Part shown: positions 48,431-57,380 of the stretch, one piece after another
Numbering within the stretch: position 1 is the first letter of the stretch
How the letters are laid out: every line of letters starts with the position of its first letter
Origin: Pseudomonas corrugata
Lineage (GTDB): Bacteria; Pseudomonadota; Gammaproteobacteria; Pseudomonadales; Pseudomonadaceae
Reading direction: 5' to 3'
NCBI RefSeq assembly: GCF_001269905.1
Contig: NZ_LHVK01000010.1
Span: 1 to 64,000, forward strand
DNA: 64,000 bases
Translations under genes and position numbers: made by a program
Notes under the pieces: model-generated
Told to the model about the DNA's origin: nothing
Databases searched by the model: none
Seen by the model: only the letters and a program-made list of their open reading frames with translations

Positions 48431-49885
48431 ATGGCGTTGCCGACCCTGCGGATCATTGGCTTCATCATCGGCATATTCCTGATCACCCTGGCGATCTTCA
48501 TGGTCGTGCCCATGGCCACCCTGCTGATCTTCGAGCGCACCGGGGATCTGCCTTCGTTCCTCTGGTCCAGCATGATCACCTTCGTCGCCGGCCTGGCTCT
48601 GGTGCTGCCCGGACGCCCCGAGCACGTGCACCTGCGCCCGCGAGACATGTATCTGCTGACGGTCAGCAGTTGGCTGGTGGTGTGCATCTTTGCCGCGTTG
48701 CCGTTCCTGCTGACCCAGCACATCAGCTACACGGACTCGTTCTTTGAAAGCATGTCCGGAATCACGGCCACCGGTGCCACAGTCCTGAGCGGCCTCGACA
48801 CCATGTCACCGGGCATCCTGATGTGGCGCTCGCTGCTGCACTGGCTCGGCGGGATCGGCTTCATCGGCATGGCGGTGGCGATCCTGCCGTTGTTGCGCAT
48901 TGGTGGCATGCGCCTGTTCCAGACCGAATCCTCGGACCGTTCGGAAAAGGTCATGCCTCGCTCCCACATGGTTGCACGGCTGATCGTGGCGTCCTATGTC
49001 GGCATCACCATTCTCGGCACCCTGGCCCTCTGGTGGGCCGGGATGAGCCCGTTCGATGCGGTCAACCATTCGATGTCGGCCATCTCGACCGGCGGTTTCT
49101 CCACCTCGGACCTGTCCCTGGCCAAATGGACCGAGCCGGCGGTGCACTGGGTCGTCATCGTCATCATGATCCTCGGCAGCCTGCCGTTCGCGCTGTACGT
49201 CTCGATGCTGCGAGGCAACCGCCGGGCGCTGATCAGGGACCAACAGGTCCAGGGCCTGATCGGCGTGCTGCTGGTGACCTGGCTGGTGCTCGGCACCTGG
49301 TACTGGGCGACCACCGACCTGCATTGGCTGGACGCACTGCGACACGTGGCCCTGAACGTGACCTCGATCGTCACCACCTCCGGTTTCGCCTTGGGGGACT
49401 ACAGCCTCTGGGGCAACTTCTCGCTGATGCTGTTCTTCTACTTGGGGTTCGTCGGCGGCTGCTCGGGATCGACGGCCGGCGGGATCAAAATCTTTCGCTT
49501 CCAGGTCGCCTATATCCTGCTCCGGGCCAACCTCATGCAGCTGATTCACCCACGTGCGGTGATCAAGCAGAAATACAACGGTCACCGCCTCGACGAAGAA
49601 ATCGTGCGTTCGATCCTGACGTTCTCGTTCTTTTTCGCCATCACCATCTGCGTGATCGCCCTGCTGCTGTCGCTGCTGGGAGTGGAGTGGATGACGGCGC
49701 TGACCGGCGCGGCCAGCACCGTGTCCGGCGTCGGCCCGGGGCTGGGTGAGACCATTGGCCCGGCCGGCAACTTCGCGCCACTGCCGGATGCCGCCAAATG
49801 GATTCTGTCCGGTGGCATGCTGTTGGGCCGACTGGAGATCATCACGGTATTCGTGTTGTGCATCCCGGCGTTCTGGCGTCACTGA
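48431..49885 (+). CDS. trkH: Trk system potassium uptake protein TrkH
   Basis: TrkH is the membrane subunit of the Trk potassium transporter, gated by cytoplasmic TrkA. The 484-residue protein has about ten hydrophobic spans. Its four pore-loop repeats are SGITATGATVLSG, SAISTGGFSTSD, TSIVTTSGFALGDY and ASTVSGVGPGLGE. The ATG at 48431 (MALPTLRIIGFI) starts at the first membrane helix; a longer frame to 48302 adds non-family residues. Its 3' end overlaps the convergent AraC gene by 44 bases. Confidence 0.95.
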   Translation: MALPTLRIIGFIIGIFLITLAIFMVVPMATLLIFERTGDLPSFLWSSMITFVAGLALVLPGRPEHVHLRPRDMYLLTVSSWLVVCIFAALPFLLTQHISYTDSFFESMSGITATGATVLSGLDTMSPGILMWRSLLHWLGGIGFIGMAVAILPLLRIGGMRLFQTESSDRSEKVMPRSHMVARLIVASYVGITILGTLALWWAGMSPFDAVNHSMSAISTGGFSTSDLSLAKWTEPAVHWVVIVIMILGSLPFALYVSMLRGNRRALIRDQQVQGLIGVLLVTWLVLGTWYWATTDLHWLDALRHVALNVTSIVTTSGFALGDYSLWGNFSLMLFFYLGFVGGCSGSTAGGIKIFRFQVAYILLRANLMQLIHPRAVIKQKYNGHRLDEEIVRSILTFSFFFAITICVIALLLSLLGVEWMTALTGAASTVSGVGPGLGETIGPAGNFAPLPDAAKWILSGGMLLGRLEIITVFVLCIPAFWRH

Positions 49886-50897
49886 CCTCTTTGGCCAGTC
49901 TCGTCGCCCGATACTCGCCGGGCGTGACATCGAACCAGCGGCGAAAGGCGCGGAAAAAATTGCTCGGGTCGGCGAACCCCAACAGATAGGCGATCTGCAG
50001 CAAGGTCATGGCCGGCTGCGCCAGGTACTGCTCGGCCAGTTCGCGACGGGTATCGTCGAGCAGGGCCTGGAAACTCGTGCCCTCCTCCTGCAGGCGCCGT
50101 TGCAAGGTACGCTGTGACAAATGCAGCGCCTTCGCCACCACGTCACGCTTGGGTTCCCCCTGGGGCAACAACCGACACAACACCTGGCGCGCCTTGTGGG
50201 TCACCCGGCTTTCCGAAAAACGCGCCAGGTACTCACCGGCAAACCGATCGTGGAGCTGCGCCATGGCCTCGTTGGCCGTGGGCAGCGGTGCCTCCATGTC
50301 GGCCCGCTTGAAGACCAGCGCGTCGAAGGGCGCACCAAACACCAACGGCGCACAGAACACTTGTTGGTAAGGCGCACGATCAACCGGTTCGGCCCCCTGG
50401 AACAGCACCTTCACCGGATGCAAGGTACGTCCGGTCAGCCAGTTGCACAGGCTTAGCGCACAAGCCAGAGACGCCTCGGTACTTTGCCGGGTAGTTGGGA
50501 GATGATCTCCGTGCACCGTCAGAATCAGGGCATAGTTGCCATCCAACTGGCGGATACTCAAGTCGGCACTTTCGGCAATGATCCGCTGGTAACGTACCAA
50601 TCGCTGGAAACCTTCGATCAACGTCCGGCTGGACATCAGGGCGTAACCGACCACATGGAACGACGCCGGGCGCACTACCTTGCCCATGTTCAAGCCAATG
50701 GACGGGTTGCCCGACAGCTCCACCGCCAGTTGCCAGAGCCGCGTCATCGAGTCCTGGGGGAAACGGGCGTCCGGATCTTCCAGCGCATCAAAGTCCAGTC
50801 CCAACTGATTGAACAGCACACGACAATCCAGGCCGTCCATTTCCAGCGCCTTGACAATCCCCATCGCCCAGCTTGAAGAAGTCGTTCGTTCACCCAT
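49842..50897 (-). CDS. AraC family transcriptional regulator (OruR-type)
   Basis: This 351-residue regulator has the N-terminal arabinose_bd-type ligand domain (about 20-205) typical of OruR, ArgR-like and virulence AraC regulators. The C-terminal AraC DNA-binding domain (about 235-335) has VAKALHLSQRTLQRRLQEEG and the second-helix region IAYLLGFADPSNFFRAFRRW. The inducer is unknown. It converges on trkH with overlapping 3' ends and is divergent from the Mpo1-like gene. Confidence 0.9.
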   Translation of the reverse strand: MGERTTSSSWAMGIVKALEMDGLDCRVLFNQLGLDFDALEDPDARFPQDSMTRLWQLAVELSGNPSIGLNMGKVVRPASFHVVGYALMSSRTLIEGFQRLVRYQRIIAESADLSIRQLDGNYALILTVHGDHLPTTRQSTEASLACALSLCNWLTGRTLHPVKVLFQGAEPVDRAPYQQVFCAPLVFGAPFDALVFKRADMEAPLPTANEAMAQLHDRFAGEYLARFSESRVTHKARQVLCRLLPQGEPKRDVVAKALHLSQRTLQRRLQEEGTSFQALLDDTRRELAEQYLAQPAMTLLQIAYLLGFADPSNFFRAFRRWFDVTPGEYRATRLAKEVSDARTPGCTTRIP

Positions 50898-51035
50898 GAG
50901 GTATCACTTGCATGACAAGCCGCAAAGTACGGCCGGATTTGCGAAGGATACTAAAGTGGCGCTCATTGTCACTGGCCGTTGCAGAGGGGCGCTCTAGACT
51001 TGAAAAACAGAACCCTCACCAAAGAGCCTGCAGTC

Positions 51036-51347
51036 TTGGAAAACATCAGACAATTCAAGAGTTTTGCTGACTTCTATCCGTACTACCTGGGCGAGCACAG
51101 CAACAGCACATGTCGACGACTGCACTTCATCGGCACCTCCCTGGTCATACTGATTCTCGTCCTGGCCATCGCCGCAACGGCCTGGTGGTGGTTGATCGCC
51201 TTGCCGGTGGCCGGCTACGGCTTTGCCTGGGTCGGGCACTTCTTCTTCGAAAAGAACCGACCGGCGACCTTCCAACACCCGCTCTACAGCCTGCTTGGCG
51301 ATTTCGTCATGTACCGCGACATGCTGCGGGGCAAGGTTCCGTGGTAG
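51036..51347 (+). CDS. Mpo1-like (DUF962) membrane protein
   Basis: This protein of about 103 residues has the DUF962/Mpo1 layout: FYPYYLGEHSN at the start, CRRLHFIGT, two membrane helices, GYGFAWVGHFFFEKNRPATF and YSLLGDFVMYRDML. In yeast, Mpo1 is an iron-dependent dioxygenase of 2-hydroxy fatty acids; the conserved histidines here agree. The start is uncertain: a TTG at 51036 (LENIRQFKSF) gives the family length, while an ATG at 50979 adds 19 residues. Its TAG stop codon is part of the adjacent REP element. Confidence 0.85.
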   Translation: MENIRQFKSFADFYPYYLGEHSNSTCRRLHFIGTSLVILILVLAIAATAWWWLIALPVAGYGFAWVGHFFFEKNRPATFQHPLYSLLGDFVMYRDMLRGKVPW

Positions 51348-51424
51348 GAGCTGCCGAAGGCTGCGATCTTTGATCTTGATTCTTTATCGCCTGGAAAAAG
51401 ATCGCAGCCTTCGGCAGCTCCTAC
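51344..51424. repeat. REPIN overlapping the end of the Mpo1-like gene
   Basis: Perfect inverted arms of about 27 bases begin GTAGGAGCTGCCGAAGGCTG and end in CCTTCGGCAGCTCCTAC, around a loop of about 25 bases. This is a third REP family, different from the GTGGGAGCGAGC and TGTGGCGAGGGG types. It lies between convergent genes. Confidence 0.88.
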
Positions 51425-51455
51425 AGAAGCCTTCTGCCTGGAGGAAGTGTCAGGC

Positions 51456-52271
51456 TCAGGCCGGTTCGGCGACTTTGAGCGCCTTCAACTGAGCTTCGCG
51501 CGCCTGGGCATCCGCCAACCGGTACAACTCGATCGAGCCGTCCCAATGCTCGATCAGCGCCGTACAGGATTCGACCCAATCGCCGCAATTGAGGTAGTCG
51601 ACCTCACCCACCTTGCGGATCTCGGCGTGGTGGATGTGGCCACACACCACACCATGCAATTCGCGCTTCACGCACTCATGGGCGATGGCTTCTTCGAAGT
51701 CACTGATGAAGCTGACGGCGGTCTTGACCTTGTGCTTGAGGTACGCCGACAACGACCAGTAACCGTAGCCGTAGCGGGCCCGCCAATGGTTGAGCCAGCG
51801 GTTCAGCGTGAGGGTGAATTCGTAGGCTGAATCCCCGAGAAACGCCAGCCAACGGTGGTAACGGGTGATGACATCGAACTGGTCGCCGTGAATTACCAGC
51901 AAGTGCCGGCCGTCGGCGGTGACGTGCACCGCCTCGTCCACCAGTTGGATATTGCCCAGGATCAGCTTCGAATAGCGGCGCAGGAACTCGTCGTGATTAC
52001 CGGTGACGTAGATCACCTCGGTACCGCGCTTGCTCATGGTCAGCAAACGCCGGATGACGTTGGTGTGGGCTTGGGGCCAATACATGCCGCCGCGCAGTTT
52101 CCAGCCATCGATGATGTCACCGACCAGATAGATCTTGTCAGCGTGATAGCCCTTGAGGAACTGCGACAAATGTTCGGCCTGGCAATCCCGGGTACCGAGG
52201 TGCACATCGGATATCCACAGGGTGCGGACACGCTGCTTGCGGCTGGGTCTGGCGAGCTCGGCGCTGGTCAT
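51456..52271 (-). CDS. UDP-2,3-diacylglucosamine diphosphatase-like metallophosphoesterase
   Basis: This 271-residue calcineurin-like phosphoesterase has the full metal-binding set: SDVHLGTRD, VGDIIDGW, VTGNHDEFLRR, VIHGDQFD and CGHIHHAE. The extra central segment and overall length place it with LpxH-like enzymes rather than classical LpxH (about 240 residues). A separate lpxH probably exists elsewhere, so its exact substrate is open. The ATG at 52271 has GAGGGGG 5 bases upstream and is preferred over the GTG at 52277. Confidence 0.85.
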   Translation of the reverse strand: MTSAELARPSRKQRVRTLWISDVHLGTRDCQAEHLSQFLKGYHADKIYLVGDIIDGWKLRGGMYWPQAHTNVIRRLLTMSKRGTEVIYVTGNHDEFLRRYSKLILGNIQLVDEAVHVTADGRHLLVIHGDQFDVITRYHRWLAFLGDSAYEFTLTLNRWLNHWRARYGYGYWSLSAYLKHKVKTAVSFISDFEEAIAHECVKRELHGVVCGHIHHAEIRKVGEVDYLNCGDWVESCTALIEHWDGSIELYRLADAQAREAQLKALKVAEPA

Positions 52272-52406
52272 GGGCACCCCCTCTGATCGTTTTCACCACT
52301 GTGCACACCGGCGGTTAATGGCCCATGACAGACACATGTCGGTTGCATGACAAGGCCACGCGATACACCTTCGGTGTATGCTGGCGGCCTGCCCCGGGAG
52401 ACCGCG

Positions 52407-53156
52407 ATGAGACCGATCCTCACGTTGCGCCACTACAGCCACGACCTGATCGTCCACAGCCATGACCACGCCCAACTGGTCTTCGGACTGTCGGGCGCGC
52501 TGGATTTCGAGGTGGAGGGGCGTGGCAGCCAGGTGGTACAGCAAAGTTTCGTGGTGGTGCCGGCCGGTGCTCATCATGCCTGCGGTAGCCCTCGTGGCAG
52601 CCATTGCCTGGTGCTGGATGTGCCGGACGATGAGTGGGTCGCTCAGTGCCTGGGGGATCACGCCGACGCCAGCCGTCGCTTGCTGGACAGCACCGTCCGC
52701 CTGCCCCTGGATGCGGGACAGAGCCAATTGGTCAGTTGGCTCGCGGGCAGCCCGGTAAACGATCCGCTGATCGCCCAGCAAGGAGCGGTACTGCTCCTGG
52801 CCAGCCTCAACGGTGTTCGCCAGGAAGCGACCGGCCGCCGACGCCTACCCTATGCTGCCCTTGACGCGCACATTGACCAATACGCCGCCTACCCGCTGCA
52901 AGTGGCTGACCTGGCCCGGATCGCAGGACTTTCCGCTGCTCGCCTGCACGCACGCTTCGTCGCCGAATGCGGGCAAACCCCGATGGATTACATCCGCAGC
53001 CGCCGCTTGCACAAGGCTGTAGCACTGCTGCGCGACTCGGATCTGCCCATCGGTGAGATTGCCCACCGGGTCGGCTACAGCTCCCAGAGCGCCTTCGCCG
53101 CGGCGATACTGCGCGAATTCGGCACGTCGCCAGGCAAACTGCGGCGTTCGCGCTAG
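52407..53156 (+). CDS. AraC family transcriptional regulator with cupin sensor
   Basis: This 249-residue regulator has an N-terminal cupin-type domain (about 5-90; HSHDHAQLVFGLSGALDFEV) and a C-terminal AraC DNA-binding domain (about 150-249; VADLARIAGLSAARLHARFV and IAHRVGYSSQSAFAAAILRE). Its place directly upstream of an EamA-family exporter in the same direction suggests it controls that gene. The ATG at 52407 is the start of cupin similarity. Confidence 0.9.
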   Translation: MRPILTLRHYSHDLIVHSHDHAQLVFGLSGALDFEVEGRGSQVVQQSFVVVPAGAHHACGSPRGSHCLVLDVPDDEWVAQCLGDHADASRRLLDSTVRLPLDAGQSQLVSWLAGSPVNDPLIAQQGAVLLLASLNGVRQEATGRRRLPYAALDAHIDQYAAYPLQVADLARIAGLSAARLHARFVAECGQTPMDYIRSRRLHKAVALLRDSDLPIGEIAHRVGYSSQSAFAAAILREFGTSPGKLRRSR

Positions 53157-53221
53157 CCTGACGCTAAAAAACGCCAGGATCGCGACAGACACCCACTCAT
53201 CCAAAGGGTTTAAATATTGAT

Positions 53222-53318
53222 CCCTGTGGGAGCGAGCCTGCTCGCGAATGCGGTGTGTCAGTTGATAGAAATGCTGACTGATCGGCCGCTTTCGCGAGCA
53301 GGCTCGCTCCCACAGGGA
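53222..53318. repeat. REPIN between AraC and EamA genes
   Basis: CCCTGTGGGAGCGAGCCTGC on the left and the inverted GCAGGCTCGCTCCCACAGGG on the right flank about 55 bases. It is of the same family as at 10075 and 54602. It separates the regulator from the transporter, ending about 28 bases before the latter's start. Confidence 0.88.
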
Positions 53319-53345
53319 ATAGTGATGGCTGATCTAAGGACTGCA

Positions 53346-54236
53346 ATGACTCCCCGTACCGCCCTGGGCGCCCTGCACATTGGCGCACTGATGTTTGGCC
53401 TGACCGGTGTGTTCGGCAAACTCGCCGCCGCCTCGCCGGCGATCATCGTATTTGGCCGCGCCCTGTTTGCCGTGCTGGCCCTGGCGGCCTTCGCCCGCTT
53501 CGCCAGCAGCACCCCATGGCAGAAACTCCAGATACGGGACGGCTGGCGACTGCTGCTGAGCGGGCTGCTACTGGCCGGCCACTGGGTGAGCTTTTTCATC
53601 GCGGTAAAAATCGCCGGAGTGGCGATCGCCACACTGGGGTTTGCCAGTTTTCCGGCCTTCACGGTGCTACTCGAAGGGCTGGTGTTTCGCGAGCGGATTC
53701 GGGCCAATGAAATCCTGCTGGTGGTGTTGGTAAGCATTGGCCTGGTGCTGGTCACCCCGGACTTCGACCTGGCCAGCGGCGCCACCACCGGCCTGCTGTG
53801 GGCTGTGGCGTCGGGGTTGCTGTTTTCCCTGCTGTCGCTGACCAACCGCGCCGGCGCAGGCGCTGTACCACCCGTGCAGGCGGCGCTGTGTCAGAACCTG
53901 GTCGTCGGGGCATGCCTGCTGCCGATCGCCGCGCCACAACTGAGCGCGGTACGCCCGCTCGACTGGCTGTGGATCGGCCTGCTCGGGGTGTTCTGCACCG
54001 GCCTGGCCCATAGCCTCTTCGTCGCCAGCCTGAGCGTGATCAAGGCCCGCACAGCGGCGGTGGTGTTCGCCATGGAGCCGGTCTACGGCATCAGCGTGGC
54101 CTGGCTGCTGTTCGGCGAGACCCCGACCCTGCGCATGCTGCTGGGAGGCGTGCTGATCATCGCCGCCATCGTCGTGTCGAGCCAGCTAAGCGGCGCGAAG
54201 AAACCGGTGACAGGCAGCGAAGCCCCCTCTCACTGA
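53346..54236 (+). CDS. EamA/DMT family transporter
   Basis: This 296-residue membrane protein has ten predicted helices in two EamA repeats (about 10-140 and 155-285). The repeat ends ATLGFASFPAFTVLLEGLVF and AVVFAMEPVYGISVAWLLFG are typical of drug/metabolite exporters. The start at 53346 (MTPRTALGAL) has TAAGGA 6 bases upstream; a longer frame would begin inside the REPIN. Substrate is unknown. The last 7 bases overlap the convergent SelT/W-like gene. Confidence 0.9.
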   Translation: MTPRTALGALHIGALMFGLTGVFGKLAAASPAIIVFGRALFAVLALAAFARFASSTPWQKLQIRDGWRLLLSGLLLAGHWVSFFIAVKIAGVAIATLGFASFPAFTVLLEGLVFRERIRANEILLVVLVSIGLVLVTPDFDLASGATTGLLWAVASGLLFSLLSLTNRAGAGAVPPVQAALCQNLVVGACLLPIAAPQLSAVRPLDWLWIGLLGVFCTGLAHSLFVASLSVIKARTAAVVFAMEPVYGISVAWLLFGETPTLRMLLGGVLIIAAIVVSSQLSGAKKPVTGSEAPSH

Positions 54237-54517
54237 ACCCGGTCGTTGTGGCCCAGGTCCCGCTCCGGGTCGATCCGGTCGCGGACCCGTTGCTTGAGCA
54301 CCTTGGCCTCGGGGAAACCGCCGTCAGCCTTGCGCTCCCAGATCTGCTCACCGTCGCAACTGATGTGGAACACCCCGCCGGTGCCCGGCACCAGGGACAC
54401 CTTGCCCAAATCGTCACCAAAGGTACTGAGCAGTTCCTGGGCCAGCCAGGCAGCACGCAGCAACCATTGGCACTGGGTGCAATAGGTAATGATGACTTCC
54501 GGTTTTTGCTCGGTCAT
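54230..54517 (-). CDS. SelT/SelW/SelH-family (Rdx) thioredoxin-like protein
   Basis: This 95-residue protein has the redox CxxC motif in ITYCTQCQWLLRAAW (about residues 12-15) and GTGGVFHISCDGEQIWERK, as in the Rdx family. Cysteine replaces the selenocysteine found in animal members. Its physiological partner is unknown. Confidence 0.88.
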   Translation of the reverse strand: MTEQKPEVIITYCTQCQWLLRAAWLAQELLSTFGDDLGKVSLVPGTGGVFHISCDGEQIWERKADGGFPEAKVLKQRVRDRIDPERDLGHNDRVQ

Positions 54518-54601
54518 AGCAGGTCGACTCGTGGCTTCGAAGGCGCCGCCATGATACTCGCCTTTGACCGTTCGCCCCCGAGATAGACGATGCTCAATAC
54601 C

Positions 54602-54692
54602 TGTGGGAGCGAGCCTGCTCGCGATGGCGGCAGCACATTCGACACCAATGCCAGCAGACCCACCGCTATCGCGAGCAGGCTCGCTCCCACAC
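54602..54692. repeat. REPIN between SelT/W-like and fimV-like genes
   Basis: TGTGGGAGCGAGCCTGCTCG and its inverted copy GCGAGCAGGCTCGCTCCCAC flank about 45 bases. It starts about 15 bases after the end of the FimV-like gene (minus strand). Confidence 0.88.
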
Positions 54693-54706
54693 GGGAAGCC
54701 GTGCCT

Positions 54707-56725
54707 TCAGCGAATCCCGGCCAGCAGCACTCGGGCGGTCTGTTTGAGGGGTTCGTCGCCTTCCTGGAGCAATTCTTCAAGCAGGGTGATCGCTGTCTTC
54801 AAGTCGCCATCATCAATGCAGTTCTGCGCCTGCTCCAGTTTTTCAGCGTGTTCCGGCGCTTCGGGCTCGAGGGACATGGACGCCAGGGACGATAAGTCAG
54901 ACTCAGGCTCAAGAGGCTGCGCCTCCAGCTCCAGCACCTGCTCTTCATCGGCGAACCCATCTAGAAAGGCATCGTCCAGCGACTCGGTTTCCAGTGGCGC
55001 GCTCCATTGCAGCTCCGGCTCGTCGAATCCCGACAGAGACAACTCCTCAGAGACGTCAACGGCAGGCGTCGCGATGGCGTTTTTTTCCTCGGCGCCGTCC
55101 TGCTCATCGGTCAGGTCCCAGTTGCTCTCCATGGACAGCGCATCCAGATCCAGCTCGAACTCATCGCCGGGAACGTGTACAGGCACAGGAGCGGGGGCTT
55201 CAGGTGCTTGAGGCTCTGGCGGCGGCATCACCACCATGGGCGCGGCGACCACAGCAACTCTCGGATAACGCCCGCGGATGTCTTCCAGTGTCCTGGCATC
55301 GACGCCCTGCGCCGATAAATGATGTTCCTGGGCCTGAAAGCCGATGGTGTCGCCCTGCTTGCCCAGCACCTCCAGCAACTTGAGGCCAAGGTCGGTGCGC
55401 TCCGGTTCCGCCAGCAACGCCGCGCGCAACAACCCCGCGGCTTCGGTGAAGCGGCCATAGGTCAGGTAGATCCCGACCCCTTCCAGCACATCTCCCAACG
55501 GCGCATCACCGTTATTGAAAGACGAAGCGACCTCGGGCTGCTCCGTATCAGCCGCCGCTGCATAGGTGTCGACAGCATCTTCGAGCATCGGCTCAGGGCG
55601 CTCCGACATCGGCTGTACGCCAGCCTGCTCTTGTCGACGACGGATGAACAGCAGCAATGCAAGCAATCCCAACAGCCCCACCAGTCCTGCCACCCACAGC
55701 CAATTGATGCCGTCGGGCTCCGGCTGCTCTGCCGCAGGAGGGGGCGCTGTCACTGGCTGCGGCTCAGCCACCGGCATGTCTTTCGCCGTCTCAGTGACCG
55801 GAGGCACGGCTGGCGACGCAGTAGGCGTAGCCGGGCCCGGCGCGACCTCAGCCAGTTTCGCCTGCAGTTCGCTGATCTGCTTGCGCTGATCGGCAATTTC
55901 TTCGTCCTGGGCCTGAAGCCGGGCCCGCAACTCGTCGACGGTTTTCTGTTGCTGCTGGTTCTGCAGCACGCTGGCCGCCAGTTGCTCGTCGACGGCAACG
56001 GCGGTCGACGCGGCGGCGGTTTCCGTCGGGGATGGCAACACGGCCGAATCGGGCAGCAGCAAGCGCTGGCCGATAGAAAGTCGGTCGCTGCCTGGGTTCA
56101 GGGCCTGAATTCCTTGCATCAACTCATGGATCGAGGCGCCGCTGCCAGCCTCGTGCAGGCGTTTGGCAATTACCCAGGGGCTGTCTCCCTGCACGACGGT
56201 ATAGCGCTTGCCTTGGGTCGCCGGGGGCGGCTTGATGGCCGGCGCCGGAGTCGAGATCGAAGACTTGGGAGAGGCCGCGGGCTCGTCGGATGCAGGCACG
56301 ATACCCGGCGTACCCGGTGGGTCGATCAGCACGGTGTATTCGTGCAGGAGACGTCCGTTGGGCTGATTGAGCTGCACCAGGAAATTGAGGAAAGGTTCTT
56401 CCACCGGTTTACTGGAAGTGACCCGAATGAAACTGCGCTCGCCGCGTATCACCGGGGTAAAGCGCAGGTTGCTGAGGAAGAACACCCGCTCCACGCCGGC
56501 ACGATTGAAGTCGTCCGGACCAGCCAGGCTGGCCGACAGATCCCCCTCGCTGAGTCCCGCCGCATCGACCAGTGCGATATCGGCGCGCAACGGCTGGTTC
56601 AGGGCGGAATGGAGCGTGATTTCTCCCAGCCCCAGCGCAGACGCCAAAGCCGGATATCCCAATGCACCCAAGACAACTGACACGTTGACCCAACTGCGCA
56701 ACGTGGACTGCAAACTTTCAAGCAT
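54707..56725 (-). CDS. FimV-like inner-membrane protein
   Basis: This 672-residue protein has an N-terminal hydrophobic segment and the conserved FimV periplasmic domain (about 30-140; LGLGEITLHSALNQPLRADI, PNGRLLHEYTVLIDPPG). A LysM peptidoglycan-binding domain (about 172-228; YTVVQGDSPWVIAKRL), a coiled coil (about 245-290), one membrane span (about 345-365; LWVAGLVGLLGLLALLLF) and an acidic C-terminal part follow. The FimV C-terminal domain (AQNCIDDGDLKTAITLLEEL) is at 615-670. It is shorter than P. aeruginosa FimV (over 900), so it may be a paralogue. Members organise polar functions and type IV pili. Confidence 0.88.
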   Translation of the reverse strand: MLESLQSTLRSWVNVSVVLGALGYPALASALGLGEITLHSALNQPLRADIALVDAAGLSEGDLSASLAGPDDFNRAGVERVFFLSNLRFTPVIRGERSFIRVTSSKPVEEPFLNFLVQLNQPNGRLLHEYTVLIDPPGTPGIVPASDEPAASPKSSISTPAPAIKPPPATQGKRYTVVQGDSPWVIAKRLHEAGSGASIHELMQGIQALNPGSDRLSIGQRLLLPDSAVLPSPTETAAASTAVAVDEQLAASVLQNQQQQKTVDELRARLQAQDEEIADQRKQISELQAKLAEVAPGPATPTASPAVPPVTETAKDMPVAEPQPVTAPPPAAEQPEPDGINWLWVAGLVGLLGLLALLLFIRRRQEQAGVQPMSERPEPMLEDAVDTYAAAADTEQPEVASSFNNGDAPLGDVLEGVGIYLTYGRFTEAAGLLRAALLAEPERTDLGLKLLEVLGKQGDTIGFQAQEHHLSAQGVDARTLEDIRGRYPRVAVVAAPMVVMPPPEPQAPEAPAPVPVHVPGDEFELDLDALSMESNWDLTDEQDGAEEKNAIATPAVDVSEELSLSGFDEPELQWSAPLETESLDDAFLDGFADEEQVLELEAQPLEPESDLSSLASMSLEPEAPEHAEKLEQAQNCIDDGDLKTAITLLEELLQEGDEPLKQTARVLLAGIR

Positions 56726-56827
56726 GGGTATCCCTTTACGATTCGAGCGCTTCCAATACGATCGCTTAGTACTGGTTATAGTTCGCTAATCATCGAATCT
56801 CAAAAGTCGGGATATGGCAGATGTACC

Positions 56828-57262
56828 TCAGGATTTTTCCAGATTCGCCAGAATTCTGCCGTGAACCCGCATGCACACCCGCATGTCCTCCTCGTCGATG
56901 CCTTCGAACAGCTCCCTGCGCAATTGCGTGGCAATGGTTTCAATCTGTTCGATCAACGGCCGTGCCGGCGAGCAGAGCACGATTTTCTTGGCCCTGCGGT
57001 CCTCGGCGACGGCCTGGCGCTGCACCAGCCCCTGGCTTTCCAGGCTGTCGAGCAAACGGGCCAGGGTCGGGCCTTCGACGGCAACGCTCTGGGCCAGTTC
57101 GCGCTGGGTCGGGGCGTGTTCGAAGCGGGCCAGGTGCAACAGCACCAGCCACCGCGCCTGGGACAGACCCAGTCCGGCCAGGCGACGGTCCAGTTCGGCA
57201 CGCCAGCCCCGGGACATCTGCGCCAATTGCATGCCAAAACGGTGTTGATCGGTTAACGACAT
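56828..57262 (-). CDS. MarR family transcriptional regulator
   Basis: This 144-residue winged-helix regulator has recognition helix LAQSVAVEGPTLARLLDSLE, wing LVQRQAVAEDRRAKKIVL and terminal dimerisation helices. It is SlyA/MarR-like; ligand unknown. A short palindrome upstream (57295-57307) could be its own operator. Confidence 0.88.
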   Translation of the reverse strand: MSLTDQHRFGMQLAQMSRGWRAELDRRLAGLGLSQARWLVLLHLARFEHAPTQRELAQSVAVEGPTLARLLDSLESQGLVQRQAVAEDRRAKKIVLCSPARPLIEQIETIATQLRRELFEGIDEEDMRVCMRVHGRILANLEKS

Positions 57263-57294
57263 AAAAAACTCATCAGATCTGAAATAGGAGAAAT

Positions 57295-57307
57295 ACTAAT
57301 TATTAGT
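57295..57307. promoter_or_regulatory. Candidate MarR-type operator
   Basis: ACTAAT-T-ATTAGT is a perfect 13-base dyad about 33 bases upstream of the MarR gene start. It lies between that gene and the 3' end of recQ. Self-regulation is inferred from position and the AT-rich dyad typical of MarR sites. Confidence 0.4.
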
Positions 57308-57380
57308 CAGCTAAGCATGCACTTTGGATTCAAGCAAGGCCTGCCCCGTACTGAATCGTTAAAGGCATGCAACTTACTGA

